A DNA stretch of 64,000 nt from Chthoniobacteraceae bacterium (GCA_947449735.1 CANFTB010000015.1:22107-86106), one strand, 5' to 3'. Positions 26,809 to 35,546 are shown, counted from the first letter of the stretch. Numbers and translations are program-made. Notes: generated by a model from the sequence alone, not told the origin.

Positions 26809-27390
26809 CTACTCTTTGGTCTTCCCACTCGCGGGAAGAAGGCCTTCCCCGTTGGACTCCGCTGGCATCCACATCCGCAAACGCCTGTCGTAAGTGAGTT
26901 CCACCCGCCAGCGGGCGTTCTCGTGGCCTCCAAAAAACTTTCCAGCCTGCGCCTCCAGCTCGACTACAGCCCTGCCGGCCTCCTCCATGCGCACCATGGA
27001 GGGATCAAAATCACGAAATCGCAGCCCGGTAAACCATCCCAGGCTTTCCCTCAAGACGCCCCTCGCGCGCCAGTACGCAGCAGACGGGTCCGGGGCAACC
27101 TGATGCTGCTCCTTCCAGCCTTCGCGCAAAATCGGCAAGCACACCCAGAACAGCACCAGCAACCCGACGACGACCACCGCCGAACCCGCCCCAAACTTGA
27201 GGCGGCGCCGCGTCACCTCGCCCTTCGGCACAATGAGCTGCGTCACAGGCTGCCACTGCTCCAGTCCCTCGCACCAAAACATTGCCTCGGAGTGAACGAT
27301 GCCGCTGTTCACCATGTGGCCGATCTGCTGAACCGTGTACGGTCCACGCTGCAAGCCATTTAAATGTAAAAAATACCGTTCCTGAGACAT
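26809..27390 (-). CDS. GYF_2 (DUF4339) domain membrane protein
   Basis: 193 residues. The N-terminal about 60 residues form a GYF_2 domain (YFLHLNGLQRGPYTVQQI and FWCEGLEQWQPV), a fold used in bacteria as a presumed peptide-binding or adaptor module attached to a membrane segment. One transmembrane helix follows (about 70-90, SAVVVVGLLVLFWVCLPIL), then a soluble C-terminal domain of about 95 residues with no recognised motif. Minus strand, 284 nt downstream of the rhodanese gene. Function unknown. Confidence 0.75.
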   Translation of the reverse strand: MSQERYFLHLNGLQRGPYTVQQIGHMVNSGIVHSEAMFWCEGLEQWQPVTQLIVPKGEVTRRRLKFGAGSAVVVVGLLVLFWVCLPILREGWKEQHQVAPDPSAAYWRARGVLRESLGWFTGLRFRDFDPSMVRMEEAGRAVVELEAQAGKFFGGHENARWRVELTYDRRLRMWMPAESNGEGLLPASGKTKE

Positions 27391-27673
27391 GATTCAACTC
27401 TCTACGCCCTACCAAACCACCCTTTCACCGAAAAACCATCCCAGACCAGCATTTCTTTTCCGCGTCTCGTTTCCATTGAATCAGGCTCGTTTTCATCCCG
27501 TCGTCTCTCCTCAGCGCCGGCGTTTTTTGCGCACCACACTTCAGGGCGCCTGAAAAAGCTTCACCGAACAACCGCGCGTCTCCCGGTTTTCCCACCGCTT
27601 TCCTCCCCACCATTTCGCCACTCAGACACGCGCCTCAAAGATGAAATCGATCGCCGCGGTTGAAGCGCACGGG

Positions 27674-28132
27674 CTACTTTGTGGAAACTGGCTTTCCAGC
27701 CTCAACCCATGCGTTGAACCCCTTGTTGAGGTGATAGAGCTTTGCGAAGGACTTTCCAGAAAGCGCCGCCAGTGCACGGGAACTGCGTCCGCCGGAGGCA
27801 CAATGCAACAACACCTCCCGCCCCTCGAACGCCTTCATCTTCTCTAAAAACGAAGGCGAATTGAAATTCACGTTCTGGGCGCCGGCAATGTGCCCCTCTG
27901 CAAACTCCTCCTGCGTGCGCACATCGACGACCACAATTTCCTTCGATGACGTGATGAGGCCTTCTGCCTCCGCCGGGGTGACGTTAACCACTGTGTTCAT
28001 TTTTTGTTTCTGTTCGTTCGACGCGCCAACCGGATTCAAAGGCTCGGCGGCAGTTAGGGCGACCGGCGCTCCCGCGATCAGGAGTCCGAGGAACGGAGCG
28101 CAAGCGTGAGCAAAAAAGCTATGCGTTTGCAT
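27674..28132 (-). CDS. Periplasmic rhodanese-like sulfurtransferase domain protein
   Basis: 152 residues from the ATG at 28132, where a signal peptide starts (FFAHACAPFLGLLIAGAPVALT, cleavage near 27); the frame is open 26 codons further upstream. The rest is a rhodanese domain with IVVVDVRTQEEFAEGHIAGA and the active-site loop LLHCASGGRSSRA, whose Cys would carry the persulfide. Single-domain exported rhodaneses are common, and the physiological sulfur donor is unknown. It is transcribed leftwards, divergent from hemQ. Confidence 0.85.
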   Translation of the reverse strand: MQTHSFFAHACAPFLGLLIAGAPVALTAAEPLNPVGASNEQKQKMNTVVNVTPAEAEGLITSSKEIVVVDVRTQEEFAEGHIAGAQNVNFNSPSFLEKMKAFEGREVLLHCASGGRSSRALAALSGKSFAKLYHLNKGFNAWVEAGKPVSTK

Positions 28133-28295
28133 GCCGAACAGTTTGCGGCCTGCATTGCGCTCTGGCGATTGATATGTTTGCTCATCAAAAAAACGCCCCG
28201 TATTCATCACGAAGCAAAGTTACGGCAGCATTCCGAAGGGCTGGACACCAATCTGAAGCGTTGCCAATTTTAGGCAGGCAATCACCATTCAACCC

Positions 28296-29132
28296 ATGAG
28301 CGACACCACAGCAACCCCCTCCCCCATCCTTCCGAATGAGGGCCTCCACGTCATCCACCTCTACCTGCGCATGGATCACGTCGAGTGGCAGTTTCTGGAC
28401 GCAACGGAGCGCAAAGAGCGCCGGGCCCGACTGGCCGGCGTAGTGGCCGAACTGCGCGCCCTCCCAAGAACCCAGGTTCTTCCTTTCAGCGTCGTGAGCG
28501 CCAAGTCGGACCTTGGGTTCATGGTCCTCACTCCGGACCTGCACAACGCAGACTACGCCTCCAAGCGGCTCGCCGAGGGACTCGGACCAGGAATGCTGAC
28601 GCCCGTATTTTCATGGCTCTCGCTCACCGAGCGCAGCGAGTACACCACTACCGAGAAGGAATACACACAGACGCTCCAGGAGGAAGGCGTGGAAGCTGGC
28701 ACTCCCGAGTTTCAGGAGAAGATGGAGGCCTTCCACCAAAGAATCGCCAAGTACCTCAAGTACAGGCTGGATCCAGATTTGCCCACAGGGGGAGAATGGC
28801 CGGTGCTCTGCTTCTACCCGATGTCCAAGCGCCGCAACCTGGAGCAAAACTGGTACGCCGAATCCTTCGACCACCGGAACAAGCTGATGGCCGGCCATGC
28901 GAAGGTTGGCAGAACCTACGCCGGCCGGGTGCTCCAGCTGATCACGGGATCGACGGGCCTGGACGACATGGAATGGGGAGTCACCCTGCTGGCCAAATCG
29001 GCGAGCGAGATCAAGGCCATCGTTTATGAAATGCGCTTCGACGAGGTCAGCTCGCGATACGCAGAGTTCGGAGATTTCCTCATCGGAATCCGCATGGAAA
29101 CCGAAGCCCTGTGCGACAGGCTCGGCCTGTAA
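28296..29132 (+). CDS. hemQ: Coproheme decarboxylase HemQ/ChdC (chlorite dismutase superfamily)
   Basis: 278 residues. HemQ oxidatively decarboxylates coproheme III to protoheme in the coproporphyrin-dependent heme pathway. Motifs: FSVVSAKSDLGFMVLTPD, the substrate loop YPMSKRRNLEQNWYAE, the proximal-His segment MAGHAKVGRTYAGRVLQ with the GHAK His as candidate ligand, and TGSTGLDDMEWGVTLLA, then RFDEVSSRYAEFG. It is shaped like the Firmicutes/actinobacterial HemQ family, not the chlorite-degrading branch, although this cannot be proven here. No other heme genes are adjacent. It is divergent from the rhodanese gene. Confidence 0.85.
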   Translation: MSDTTATPSPILPNEGLHVIHLYLRMDHVEWQFLDATERKERRARLAGVVAELRALPRTQVLPFSVVSAKSDLGFMVLTPDLHNADYASKRLAEGLGPGMLTPVFSWLSLTERSEYTTTEKEYTQTLQEEGVEAGTPEFQEKMEAFHQRIAKYLKYRLDPDLPTGGEWPVLCFYPMSKRRNLEQNWYAESFDHRNKLMAGHAKVGRTYAGRVLQLITGSTGLDDMEWGVTLLAKSASEIKAIVYEMRFDEVSSRYAEFGDFLIGIRMETEALCDRLGL

Positions 29133-29260
29133 AACTGTCCGGAGTACGCCCCCGCCTGGCAACCTGATTCTGCCATCGCAGGAAGGAGAAGGCCCGTTTA
29201 GGGCATGGATTCCCGCCTCGGTAACGGCTAGGCTTACGCTTTAATCTCCCCCCCAGAACC

Positions 29261-30511
29261 ATGGCCACCATCGCTGTCCTAGGCACCCTCGACACCAAGG
29301 GTGCGGAACACCAGTTCGTCGCGGACTGCATTAGCCGCAACGGCCACCAAGCCCTGCTTGTGGATGTCGGCACCGGCGCGGCGCCCACGGTAAACCCGCA
29401 CATCTCTCGCGAAACCGTGGCGGAAATGGGGGGGGTGAACCTCGGTGCTATCCAAGCCGACCGGGGCAAGGCAGTCGAACTCATGAGCAAGGCCGCTCCG
29501 CGAGTCCTGAAGAAGCTTTTGGAGCAAAAACGCATTCACGGCGTCATTTCCCTCGGCGGGGGCGGAGGAACGGCGATCGGAACCGCCGCGATGCGGGCGC
29601 TTCCGCTTGGATTCCCGAAGATCATGGTCTCCACCCTCGCTAGCGGAAACACCGCCCAGTACGTGGGCTTCAAGGATATTGTCATGATGCCCAGCATCGT
29701 TGACGTGGCGGGCCTCAATCGCATCTCAAAGCCGCTGCTTTCACGCGCCGCCGGGGCCATCTGCGGCATGGTGGAGGCGGCGCTCGAAGACAATCCCGAG
29801 GAGGACCGGCCGATCATCTTTGCCTCCATGTTCGGCAACACCACGATCGGAGTGGAACGCGCCAAACAAATTTTGGAGGAGGCGGGATACGAGGTGATTG
29901 TATTTCACGCTACCGGGACGGGGGGGCAGACCATGGAGGCGCTGATCGAGACTGGCGTGGCCTCCGGAGTCCTCGACTTCACCACCACCGAATGGGCGGA
30001 CGAGGTCGTCGGAGGGGTTCTGAGCGCGGGCCCGAAACGCCTTGAAGCGGCGGCGCTTTCCGGCACACCAGCCATCATCACCCCGGGGTGCCTCGACATG
30101 GTCAATTTTTTCGCAAAGGAAACGGTGCCGCCGAAATTCAGCGAGAGAAACCTTTACGTCCACAACCCGCAGGTGACGCTGATGCGCACCACGCCGGAGG
30201 AGGCTGAGACCATTGGCCGCGCGATTGCCGCCAAGGTCAACCTTTCCAAGGGGCCAGTGACCTTTATTCTGCCCACCCAAGGGGTGAGCGCCATCAGCTC
30301 GCCGGGCTTCGTCTTCCACGACCCCGCGGCAGACAGCGCCCTCTTTAACGCGCTGCGACAATCCCTCCGTAAGGACATCCCGGTCGTGGAAGTCGACACC
30401 ACGATCAACGACCCGGCTTTCGCCGAAATCTGCGCAAAGACCCTGCTCGAAAACATCGCTACCTTGGAAAGAACACGGGGTTATCCCGCCGCCACGCCGA
30501 AAATGGCCTGA
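29261..30511 (+). CDS. UPF0261 / Tm-1-like ATP-binding domain protein
   Basis: 416 residues. The N-terminus (IAVLGTLDTKGAEHQFVA) is the Tm-1-type ATP-binding segment, with ISLGGGGGTAIGTAAMRALP and MVSTLASGNTAQYVG in the first domain and VFHATGTGGQTMEALI, VLDFTTTEWADEVVGG and an IITPGCLDMVNF stretch in the second. UPF0261 proteins resemble the tomato Tm-1 resistance protein fold; the bacterial role is unclear. The gene lies alone, 128 nt after hemQ and 121 nt before hisB. Confidence 0.85.
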   Translation: MATIAVLGTLDTKGAEHQFVADCISRNGHQALLVDVGTGAAPTVNPHISRETVAEMGGVNLGAIQADRGKAVELMSKAAPRVLKKLLEQKRIHGVISLGGGGGTAIGTAAMRALPLGFPKIMVSTLASGNTAQYVGFKDIVMMPSIVDVAGLNRISKPLLSRAAGAICGMVEAALEDNPEEDRPIIFASMFGNTTIGVERAKQILEEAGYEVIVFHATGTGGQTMEALIETGVASGVLDFTTTEWADEVVGGVLSAGPKRLEAAALSGTPAIITPGCLDMVNFFAKETVPPKFSERNLYVHNPQVTLMRTTPEEAETIGRAIAAKVNLSKGPVTFILPTQGVSAISSPGFVFHDPAADSALFNALRQSLRKDIPVVEVDTTINDPAFAEICAKTLLENIATLERTRGYPAATPKMA

Positions 30512-30564
30512 CACGCAAACCCCTTAATTGTTTGGATGCATGCACTAGCATTCCAAGCGAAGGC

Positions 30565-30598
30565 CCGCTGCGACTCTCCGCTTCTCAGAGAGCAGCGG
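30565..30598. promoter_or_regulatory. Stem-loop upstream of hisB
   Basis: A 7-bp outer stem CCGCTGC / GCAGCGG encloses TCTC / GAGA inner pairing with a three-base bulge (GAC) on one side. It lies 35 nt before the hisB ATG and 54 nt after the UPF0261 stop. There is no following T run, so it is not a canonical terminator. It may be a leader structure of the his genes. Confidence 0.3.
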
Positions 30599-30632
30599 CT
30601 CTGGTTGAATGTTGGTTCCAAACGACCAGCCC

Positions 30633-31223
30633 ATGAGTACTCGCACCGCCCTGATCGAACGTTCCACCGCCGAAACACGGATCCGACTTCAGTTGAACGT
30701 GGATGGCACCGGGCGCAGCGACATCCACACCAAGGTGCCCTTTTTCGACCACATGCTCACGTTGTTTGCGCGGCACAGTCTGGTGGATCTGGAAATACAC
30801 ACCGACGGCGACATCGAAGTCGACTTCCACCACACCGTAGAGGACACGGGCATCGCCTTGGGACAGGCTTTCGTCAGAGCCCTCGGTGAAAAGCGCGGCA
30901 TCGCCCGTTACGGTTGGGCCTATGTCCCCATGGACGAGACGCTCGCCCGGGCCGTCGTAGATTTCAGCGGACGCCCCTTTCTGGACTATCGCGCTCCCGA
31001 GGGAGTTGCCTCCATGGGGGCATTCTCCTTCACCCTGGTGGAAGAGTTCCTGCGCGCTTTCGCCCACAACGCCGCGTGCAACCTGCACCTGAATCTGCTC
31101 TACGGACGCGACGGGCACCACCTGGCGGAAGCCGCCTTCAAGAGCCTCGCTAAAGCCGTCGACCTTGCCTGCCGGATCGACCCCAGAGTGCAGGGCATTC
31201 CAAGCACCAAGGGAACGCTTTAA
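30633..31223 (+). CDS. hisB: Imidazoleglycerol-phosphate dehydratase
   Basis: 196 residues from the ATG at 30633, the start that best matches HisB N-termini (STRTALIERSTAETRI); an ATG eight codons upstream is possible. The enzyme dehydrates imidazoleglycerol phosphate with a di-manganese centre. Manganese-binding His-rich motifs are present: PFFDHMLTLFARHS, DFHHTVEDTGIALGQ and LLYGRDGHHLAEAAFKSLAKA. The single-domain form (no HisN phosphatase) is the non-proteobacterial type. First gene of the his segment; hisH follows after 5 nt. Confidence 0.95.
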   Translation: MSTRTALIERSTAETRIRLQLNVDGTGRSDIHTKVPFFDHMLTLFARHSLVDLEIHTDGDIEVDFHHTVEDTGIALGQAFVRALGEKRGIARYGWAYVPMDETLARAVVDFSGRPFLDYRAPEGVASMGAFSFTLVEEFLRAFAHNAACNLHLNLLYGRDGHHLAEAAFKSLAKAVDLACRIDPRVQGIPSTKGTL

Positions 31224-31228
31224 CCTTC

Positions 31229-31846
31229 ATGATCGCCCTCATCGACTACGGTTCGGGAAACCTGCGAAGCGTTTACAACGCACTGCGCTCTCAGGGAGGC
31301 GAGGTCGAAATCCTTTCCGATCCCTCACACATGCAGCGCGCATCGGGCGTCATCCTCCCGGGCGTGGGCGCGTTTGGCGACTGCGTCCAGCAGATTCGCG
31401 AACGCGGGTTCTGGGGGCCGCTTCAGGAGTGGATTGCGGCGGACAGGCCGTTTTTGGGGATCTGCGTTGGATACCAAGTGCTCTTTGAGGGAAGCGAAGA
31501 GGCCCCCGGAGTGGCGGGCATGGGCGTCTTCAGCGGACAGGTCCGAAAGTTTCAGACCCCCGGACTCAAAGTCCCCCAGATCGGCTGGAACCGGCTCAGC
31601 CTCTCGATGCCTGACAACATCCTCTGGAACGGGCTCCCCGCCGATCCATACGTGTACTTCGTGCACTCCTTCTACCCCGATTCAAGGGATCCAGAGGTGG
31701 TCAGTGCGGAGTGCACTTACGGCGAAACCTTCGCCGCCGCCGCTTCCCGAGGACGGATCAACGGGGTCCAGTTTCACCCCGAGAAGAGCCAGGACGTCGG
31801 CCTGAAAATTTTACAGAACTTTCTTAAAGCCGGAGCCAATCTCTAG
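31229..31846 (+). CDS. hisH: Imidazole glycerol phosphate synthase, glutamine amidotransferase subunit
   Basis: 205 residues. HisH hydrolyses glutamine and passes ammonia to HisF. Visible: IALIDYGSGNLRSVYNAL at the start, the nucleophile elbow LGICVGYQVLFEGSEEA with the catalytic Cys, and the His-x-Glu pair in GVQFHPEKSQDVGLKIL. Length and motifs are normal. The stop of hisB is 5 nt before its start and hisA follows 28 nt after. The HisF partner is not in this window. Confidence 0.95.
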   Translation: MIALIDYGSGNLRSVYNALRSQGGEVEILSDPSHMQRASGVILPGVGAFGDCVQQIRERGFWGPLQEWIAADRPFLGICVGYQVLFEGSEEAPGVAGMGVFSGQVRKFQTPGLKVPQIGWNRLSLSMPDNILWNGLPADPYVYFVHSFYPDSRDPEVVSAECTYGETFAAAASRGRINGVQFHPEKSQDVGLKILQNFLKAGANL

Positions 31847-31874
31847 GCTAGTCTTCGAACGCCATTCTGAATTT

Positions 31875-32603
31875 ATGCTTCTATACCCTGCCATCGACCT
31901 GATGGGCGGACAGGTCGTCCGCCTCCGCCAAGGCAAAGCCGAGGACAAAACCGTCTACCCCGCGCCCCCGCTGGCCTACGCCAAACGCTGGAGCGAAGAA
32001 GGTGGAGACTGGCTGCACATCGTCGACCTGGACGCCGCCTTCACCGGGAACCACACCAACCTCGAAATCGTCAGCACCATCGCAAAGTCCATGCTCATTC
32101 CGGTGCAACTCGGGGGAGGAATGCGTTCGGCGGAATCCGTGAAGAAGGCCCTGGATGCGGGGGTTTCGCGCGTGGTGATCGGCACAAAGGCCGCCGAGTC
32201 TCTGTCGTTTGTGAGCGATATGGTGGATCAGTTTGGAGCGGATAAAATCGCGGTCGGCATCGACGCCAAGGACGGTATGGTGTCCGTGAAGGGGTGGACG
32301 GAAGTCTCGCAACTCGATGCGCTTGACCTTGCGAAAAAGGCCGAGGACTGCGGGGTCAAGACGATCATCTACACCGACATCGCCACCGACGGGATGATGG
32401 CCGGGCCGAACTACCGCGGCCTCGAACGGATGCTCGCCGCCATCGGATGCGATCTGATCGCAAGCGGCGGCGTTTCAAGCCTGGGAGACATCCAGCGCCT
32501 TGGACAGTACCGCGGCATCCACGGCGCCATTATTGGCAAGGCGCTTTACGACAACGCCATCAGACTTCACGACGCGGTTGCAAGCCGCACCCAGACGCTC
32601 TAA
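31875..32603 (+). CDS. hisA: Phosphoribosylformimino-5-aminoimidazole carboxamide ribotide isomerase
   Basis: 242 residues, a (beta/alpha)8 barrel with the duplicated half-barrel pattern. HisA performs the Amadori rearrangement of ProFAR in histidine synthesis. The first catalytic Asp lies in LLYPAIDLMGGQVVRL (residue about 8) and the second in the TDIATDGMMAGPN stretch. Phosphate-binding segments are LGGGMRSAESV and ASGGVSSLGDI. It ends 20 nt before larC, which is likely co-transcribed but functionally unrelated. Confidence 0.95.
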   Translation: MLLYPAIDLMGGQVVRLRQGKAEDKTVYPAPPLAYAKRWSEEGGDWLHIVDLDAAFTGNHTNLEIVSTIAKSMLIPVQLGGGMRSAESVKKALDAGVSRVVIGTKAAESLSFVSDMVDQFGADKIAVGIDAKDGMVSVKGWTEVSQLDALDLAKKAEDCGVKTIIYTDIATDGMMAGPNYRGLERMLAAIGCDLIASGGVSSLGDIQRLGQYRGIHGAIIGKALYDNAIRLHDAVASRTQTL

Positions 32604-32623
32604 CCGTCGGTGCGTTACTCCCC

Positions 32624-33664
32624 ATGAAAACACTGTATTTCGACTGCTTCTCAGGCATCAGCGGCGACATGACTGTCGGCGCGTTGTGTGACCTTGGAGT
32701 CAAACCATCGACCCTCGAATGGGAGCTTTCCAAGCTCGATCTGGGCGATTTCCACATGCACTTCGAGAGGCAGAAGCGGGGGGACATCGAAGGGGTGAAG
32801 TTTGACATTCACGCGGGAGCAACCCACACCGAAGCGTGCGACCATTCGCACGACCACGGGCATTCGCACAGCCACGACCACGGGCATTCGCATTCACACG
32901 ATCACGAACACTCGCATGGTCACGACTGCGGGCATGACCATAGTCACGACCACAATCACGACCACAATCACGAGCACAATCACGAGCACGGTGCCGACTG
33001 CGCCCACGGTCATCACGAAGAAGAAAAGAACGCGCATTCGCACGAACATTCACACAGCCACGACTGCGGCCACGACCACTCGCACGACGACGGCGGCGAG
33101 CACCATCATCACGACGACGGCCATCACGCTCATTCACACTCCCCCGAGCGCAGCCACAAACACATCCGCGCCCTCATCGAGGGCAGCGGCCTTTCGCCCT
33201 TCGTCAAATCCCACGCGCTTTCCATCTTCCAACGCATCGCCGTCGCTGAGGCGAAGATCCACGGAACCACGCCCGAGGAGGTGCACTTTCACGAAGTCGG
33301 CGCCCTAGACTCAATTGCTGACATCGTCTGCGCCTGTGTCGGCATCGAATCCCTTGGAGTGGAGTCGATCTTCGTCTCCGAGCTCGAAGAGGGTTCTGGA
33401 TGGATCCAGTGCGAACACGGCCGCTTCCCCATCCCGGCGCCTGCCACACTTGAAATTCTGGAAGGCATCCCGCTGCGCCAGGGAGACGAGCAGCACGAAC
33501 TCATCACCCCCACAGGGGCGGCCATTCTGGCGGAGTTCGGAAAGAGCTTTGGCCGCATGCCGTCCATGCGGGTCGAACGCATCGGCTACGGAGTCGGCTC
33601 CCGGGAGCTGAAGTCGCGCCCGAACGTTCTGCGCGCAGTGCTCGGCGAATTGACGCAAGCATAG
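32624..33664 (+). CDS. larC: LarC N-terminal part: nickel-pincer cofactor insertion protein with very long His-rich segment
   Basis: 346 residues. LarC is the CTP-dependent cyclometallase that inserts nickel into the pincer cofactor precursor used by lactate racemase. The N-terminus MKTLYFDCFSGISGDMTVG is diagnostic, as are GTTPEEVHFHEVGALDSIAD and IPAPATLEILEGIPL. Residues about 68-180 are a histidine-rich stretch of some 113 residues with about 46 His, in repeated HDHGHSHSHDH-like units, far longer than the short His-rich loop of many LarC proteins. The frame ends at an amber TAG (33662-33664), and a second frame continues in the same phase (next entry). lar-type partners (larA, larB, larE) are not in the window. 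It follows hisA by 20 nt. Confidence 0.9.
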   Translation: MKTLYFDCFSGISGDMTVGALCDLGVKPSTLEWELSKLDLGDFHMHFERQKRGDIEGVKFDIHAGATHTEACDHSHDHGHSHSHDHGHSHSHDHEHSHGHDCGHDHSHDHNHDHNHEHNHEHGADCAHGHHEEEKNAHSHEHSHSHDCGHDHSHDDGGEHHHHDDGHHAHSHSPERSHKHIRALIEGSGLSPFVKSHALSIFQRIAVAEAKIHGTTPEEVHFHEVGALDSIADIVCACVGIESLGVESIFVSELEEGSGWIQCEHGRFPIPAPATLEILEGIPLRQGDEQHELITPTGAAILAEFGKSFGRMPSMRVERIGYGVGSRELKSRPNVLRAVLGELTQA

Positions 33665-33676
33665 CCGTTTCCGCTG

Positions 33677-34141
33677 ATGGGCGAAGAGGGCTACCAGAGC
33701 GACACGGTCCTCCAGATCGAGACAAACCTCGACGATCTGTCGCCGGAGGTTTTGGGCCATGCTGTGGGACTGCTGCTTGAGGCGGGAGCGCTCGACGTCT
33801 GGCTGACTCCCATCCAGATGAAAAAGCAGCGCCCGGGAACGATGCTCTCGCTGCTGTGCGCCCCCGAGGAGAAGTCCAAATTTTCCGAACTGATCTTCGT
33901 CCACACCAGCGCCTTCGGCCTTCGTATCACGGAGGTCTCACGCCTGAAACTCCGCCGCGACTTTGTCCAGGTCGACACTGAGTATGGAAAGGTGAGCGTG
34001 AAGCGCGGGTTCCGGGGGGAAACGTTACTTCAAACCGCCCCAGAGTACGAGTCCTGCAGGGCAGCCGCGCAACTCCACGGCTGCCCGGTTCAAAAAGTCT
34101 ACGATGCGGCAAGGCAGGCCGCCTCGCGCTCGAAGCCATAG
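33677..34141 (+). CDS. larC: LarC C-terminal part, in the same frame after the amber stop
   Basis: 154 residues from the ATG at 33677, three codons after the TAG that ends the first part plus CCG TTT CCG CTG. It starts in family sequence: VLQIETNLDDLSPEVLGHAV, then ALDVWLTPIQMKKQRPGTML and LRITEVSRLKLRRD, which is the second half of normal single-chain LarC. In some LarC genes (larC1/larC2 of Lactobacillus) the two halves are joined by a programmed frameshift, but here both lie in one phase, so frameshifting would not join them. No Shine-Dalgarno is visible before the ATG. Readthrough, reinitiation as a separate chain, a nonsense mutation or a sequencing error are all possible. Confidence 0.85.
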   Translation: MGEEGYQSDTVLQIETNLDDLSPEVLGHAVGLLLEAGALDVWLTPIQMKKQRPGTMLSLLCAPEEKSKFSELIFVHTSAFGLRITEVSRLKLRRDFVQVDTEYGKVSVKRGFRGETLLQTAPEYESCRAAAQLHGCPVQKVYDAARQAASRSKP

Positions 34142-34187
34142 GGGTCGAGCCCGGAAACGGTCCCGGACGTCCCCGCTCACACTTGCG

Positions 34188-35546
34188 TCATGCGCCGGCT
34201 TTCTGGCGGTAAGCTGACGCAATCTCCTCCAAAAGCGCCTGGTTCAGGGCCATTCCGGCTTCGAAGTTGGCGACTGGAAAGTTTTCATCCGGCGCGTGGG
34301 CGCGGCAATTCGGGAGTGCCAATCCGAGCAGGAGCGTCTCTACGCCCAGGACCCGTTCAAAGGTGTTCACAATCGGAATGCTCCCTCCTTCGCGGATCAG
34401 TGCCACGCCGACTCCAGGCAGAACCCTCTGAAGCGCCTTTTGAGCGGCCATTCCGTAGGCCGATTCAGGATCGTTGATGTAGGGCGAGCCGCTGTGTCCG
34501 TGCCTCACGTCAAGAGTCACCCCGGGAGGGCACTGAGACTGCAGGTGGCGCTCCACAGCCTCCAGCACGGCGGCGGGTTCCTGAGCGGGAACAAGGCGGA
34601 AGGTGAGCTTTGCAAAGGCCTCCCGGGGGATGATGGTCTTCGTCCCCTCTCCCTGAAATCCCCCGCCGATGCCGTTCACCTCGGCCGTCGGCCGGCCCCA
34701 GATTCTTTCCAATGCGGTGAAGCCGGACTCCCCGCCGACCGCCGCGACGCCCGTTGAAGCTTCGATCTGCTTCTCCCCGAAAGGCACTCTCGACCATGCC
34801 TCGCGCTCCCATTCCTGCAGCGGCAGCACCCCCGTGTAAAAACCATCTACCGCAACGCTTCCGTCAACCGCATGCAGCGAGGCCAGCAACCTCGCAAGGA
34901 CCGTCGCGGGATTCTGCACGGCGCCCCCGTAGATTCCAGAGTGCAGGTCCACGGAGGGGCCTTTGACCCAAACTTCCATCGCAGCAATTCCACGCAAACC
35001 ATAGGTGAGCGTCGGCACGCCGGGGGCGACCATCCCGGTGTCGGAGACTGCAATCACGTCGCAACGCAGCGCCTCCCGGTGTTCTTGGAGGAATGCCTCC
35101 AGATTCGGACTGCCGATCTCCTCCTCCCCTTCCACGAGAAAGATCAGGTTCACGGGAAGGTCGCCGTGCTCGGCCAACGCAGTGGCGACCCCGCGTACAT
35201 GGGCAAAAATCTGCCCCTTATTGTCGGCCGATCCCCGTGCATAGAGGATCCCGTCCCGGACCTCCGGTTCGAAAGGCGCGCTGCTCCATCCTCCCACGGG
35301 GTCCTCTGGCTGGACGTCGTAATGGCCGTAAATCAAAACTGTCGGCCGCCCCGGCTTCGCTGCGTTCCGGGCAACGACCACGGGATGCCCGGGAGTGGGA
35401 TAAACGGCACTCGAGAGTCCAATCGACTGGAAATGGGAAGAAAGCCACTCCGCGCAGGCCCCGACCTGCTGGGAGCGCAACGGATCCGTGGACACGCTTG
35501 GAAACCGTAAAAACTCAAATAACAGCTCGAGCGATGGGTTGTTCAT
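34188..35546 (-). CDS. M20-family metallopeptidase (dipeptidase-like)
   Basis: 452 residues. M20 zinc peptidases with a lid domain: the metal-binding motif VLIYGHYDVQPEDPVGGW (His and Asp), YARGSADNKGQIFAH (bridging Asp), FLVEGEEEIGSPNLEAF (catalytic Glu pair) and VIAVSDTGMVAPGVP (Asp ligand). The C-terminal HAPDENFPV supplies the last His ligand. The layout matches the CNDP/ArgE-like dipeptidase subgroup that cleaves dipeptides or acylated amino acids in the cytosol; no signal peptide is present. The stop lies 46 nt from larC, convergent with it. Confidence 0.9.
   Translation of the reverse strand: MNNPSLELLFEFLRFPSVSTDPLRSQQVGACAEWLSSHFQSIGLSSAVYPTPGHPVVVARNAAKPGRPTVLIYGHYDVQPEDPVGGWSSAPFEPEVRDGILYARGSADNKGQIFAHVRGVATALAEHGDLPVNLIFLVEGEEEIGSPNLEAFLQEHREALRCDVIAVSDTGMVAPGVPTLTYGLRGIAAMEVWVKGPSVDLHSGIYGGAVQNPATVLARLLASLHAVDGSVAVDGFYTGVLPLQEWEREAWSRVPFGEKQIEASTGVAAVGGESGFTALERIWGRPTAEVNGIGGGFQGEGTKTIIPREAFAKLTFRLVPAQEPAAVLEAVERHLQSQCPPGVTLDVRHGHSGSPYINDPESAYGMAAQKALQRVLPGVGVALIREGGSIPIVNTFERVLGVETLLLGLALPNCRAHAPDENFPVANFEAGMALNQALLEEIASAYRQKAGA

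Noticed and set aside
27425..27613. 62-codon minus-strand frame between the GYF_2 and rhodanese genes
   Set aside because: No conserved motif, no ribosome binding site and Lys/Ala-rich random-like composition.
33655..33680. Programmed frameshift joining the two halves of LarC, as in Lactobacillus
   Set aside because: Both halves are in the same phase (33662 and 33677 are a multiple of three apart), so a single frameshift would destroy and not restore the reading frame.
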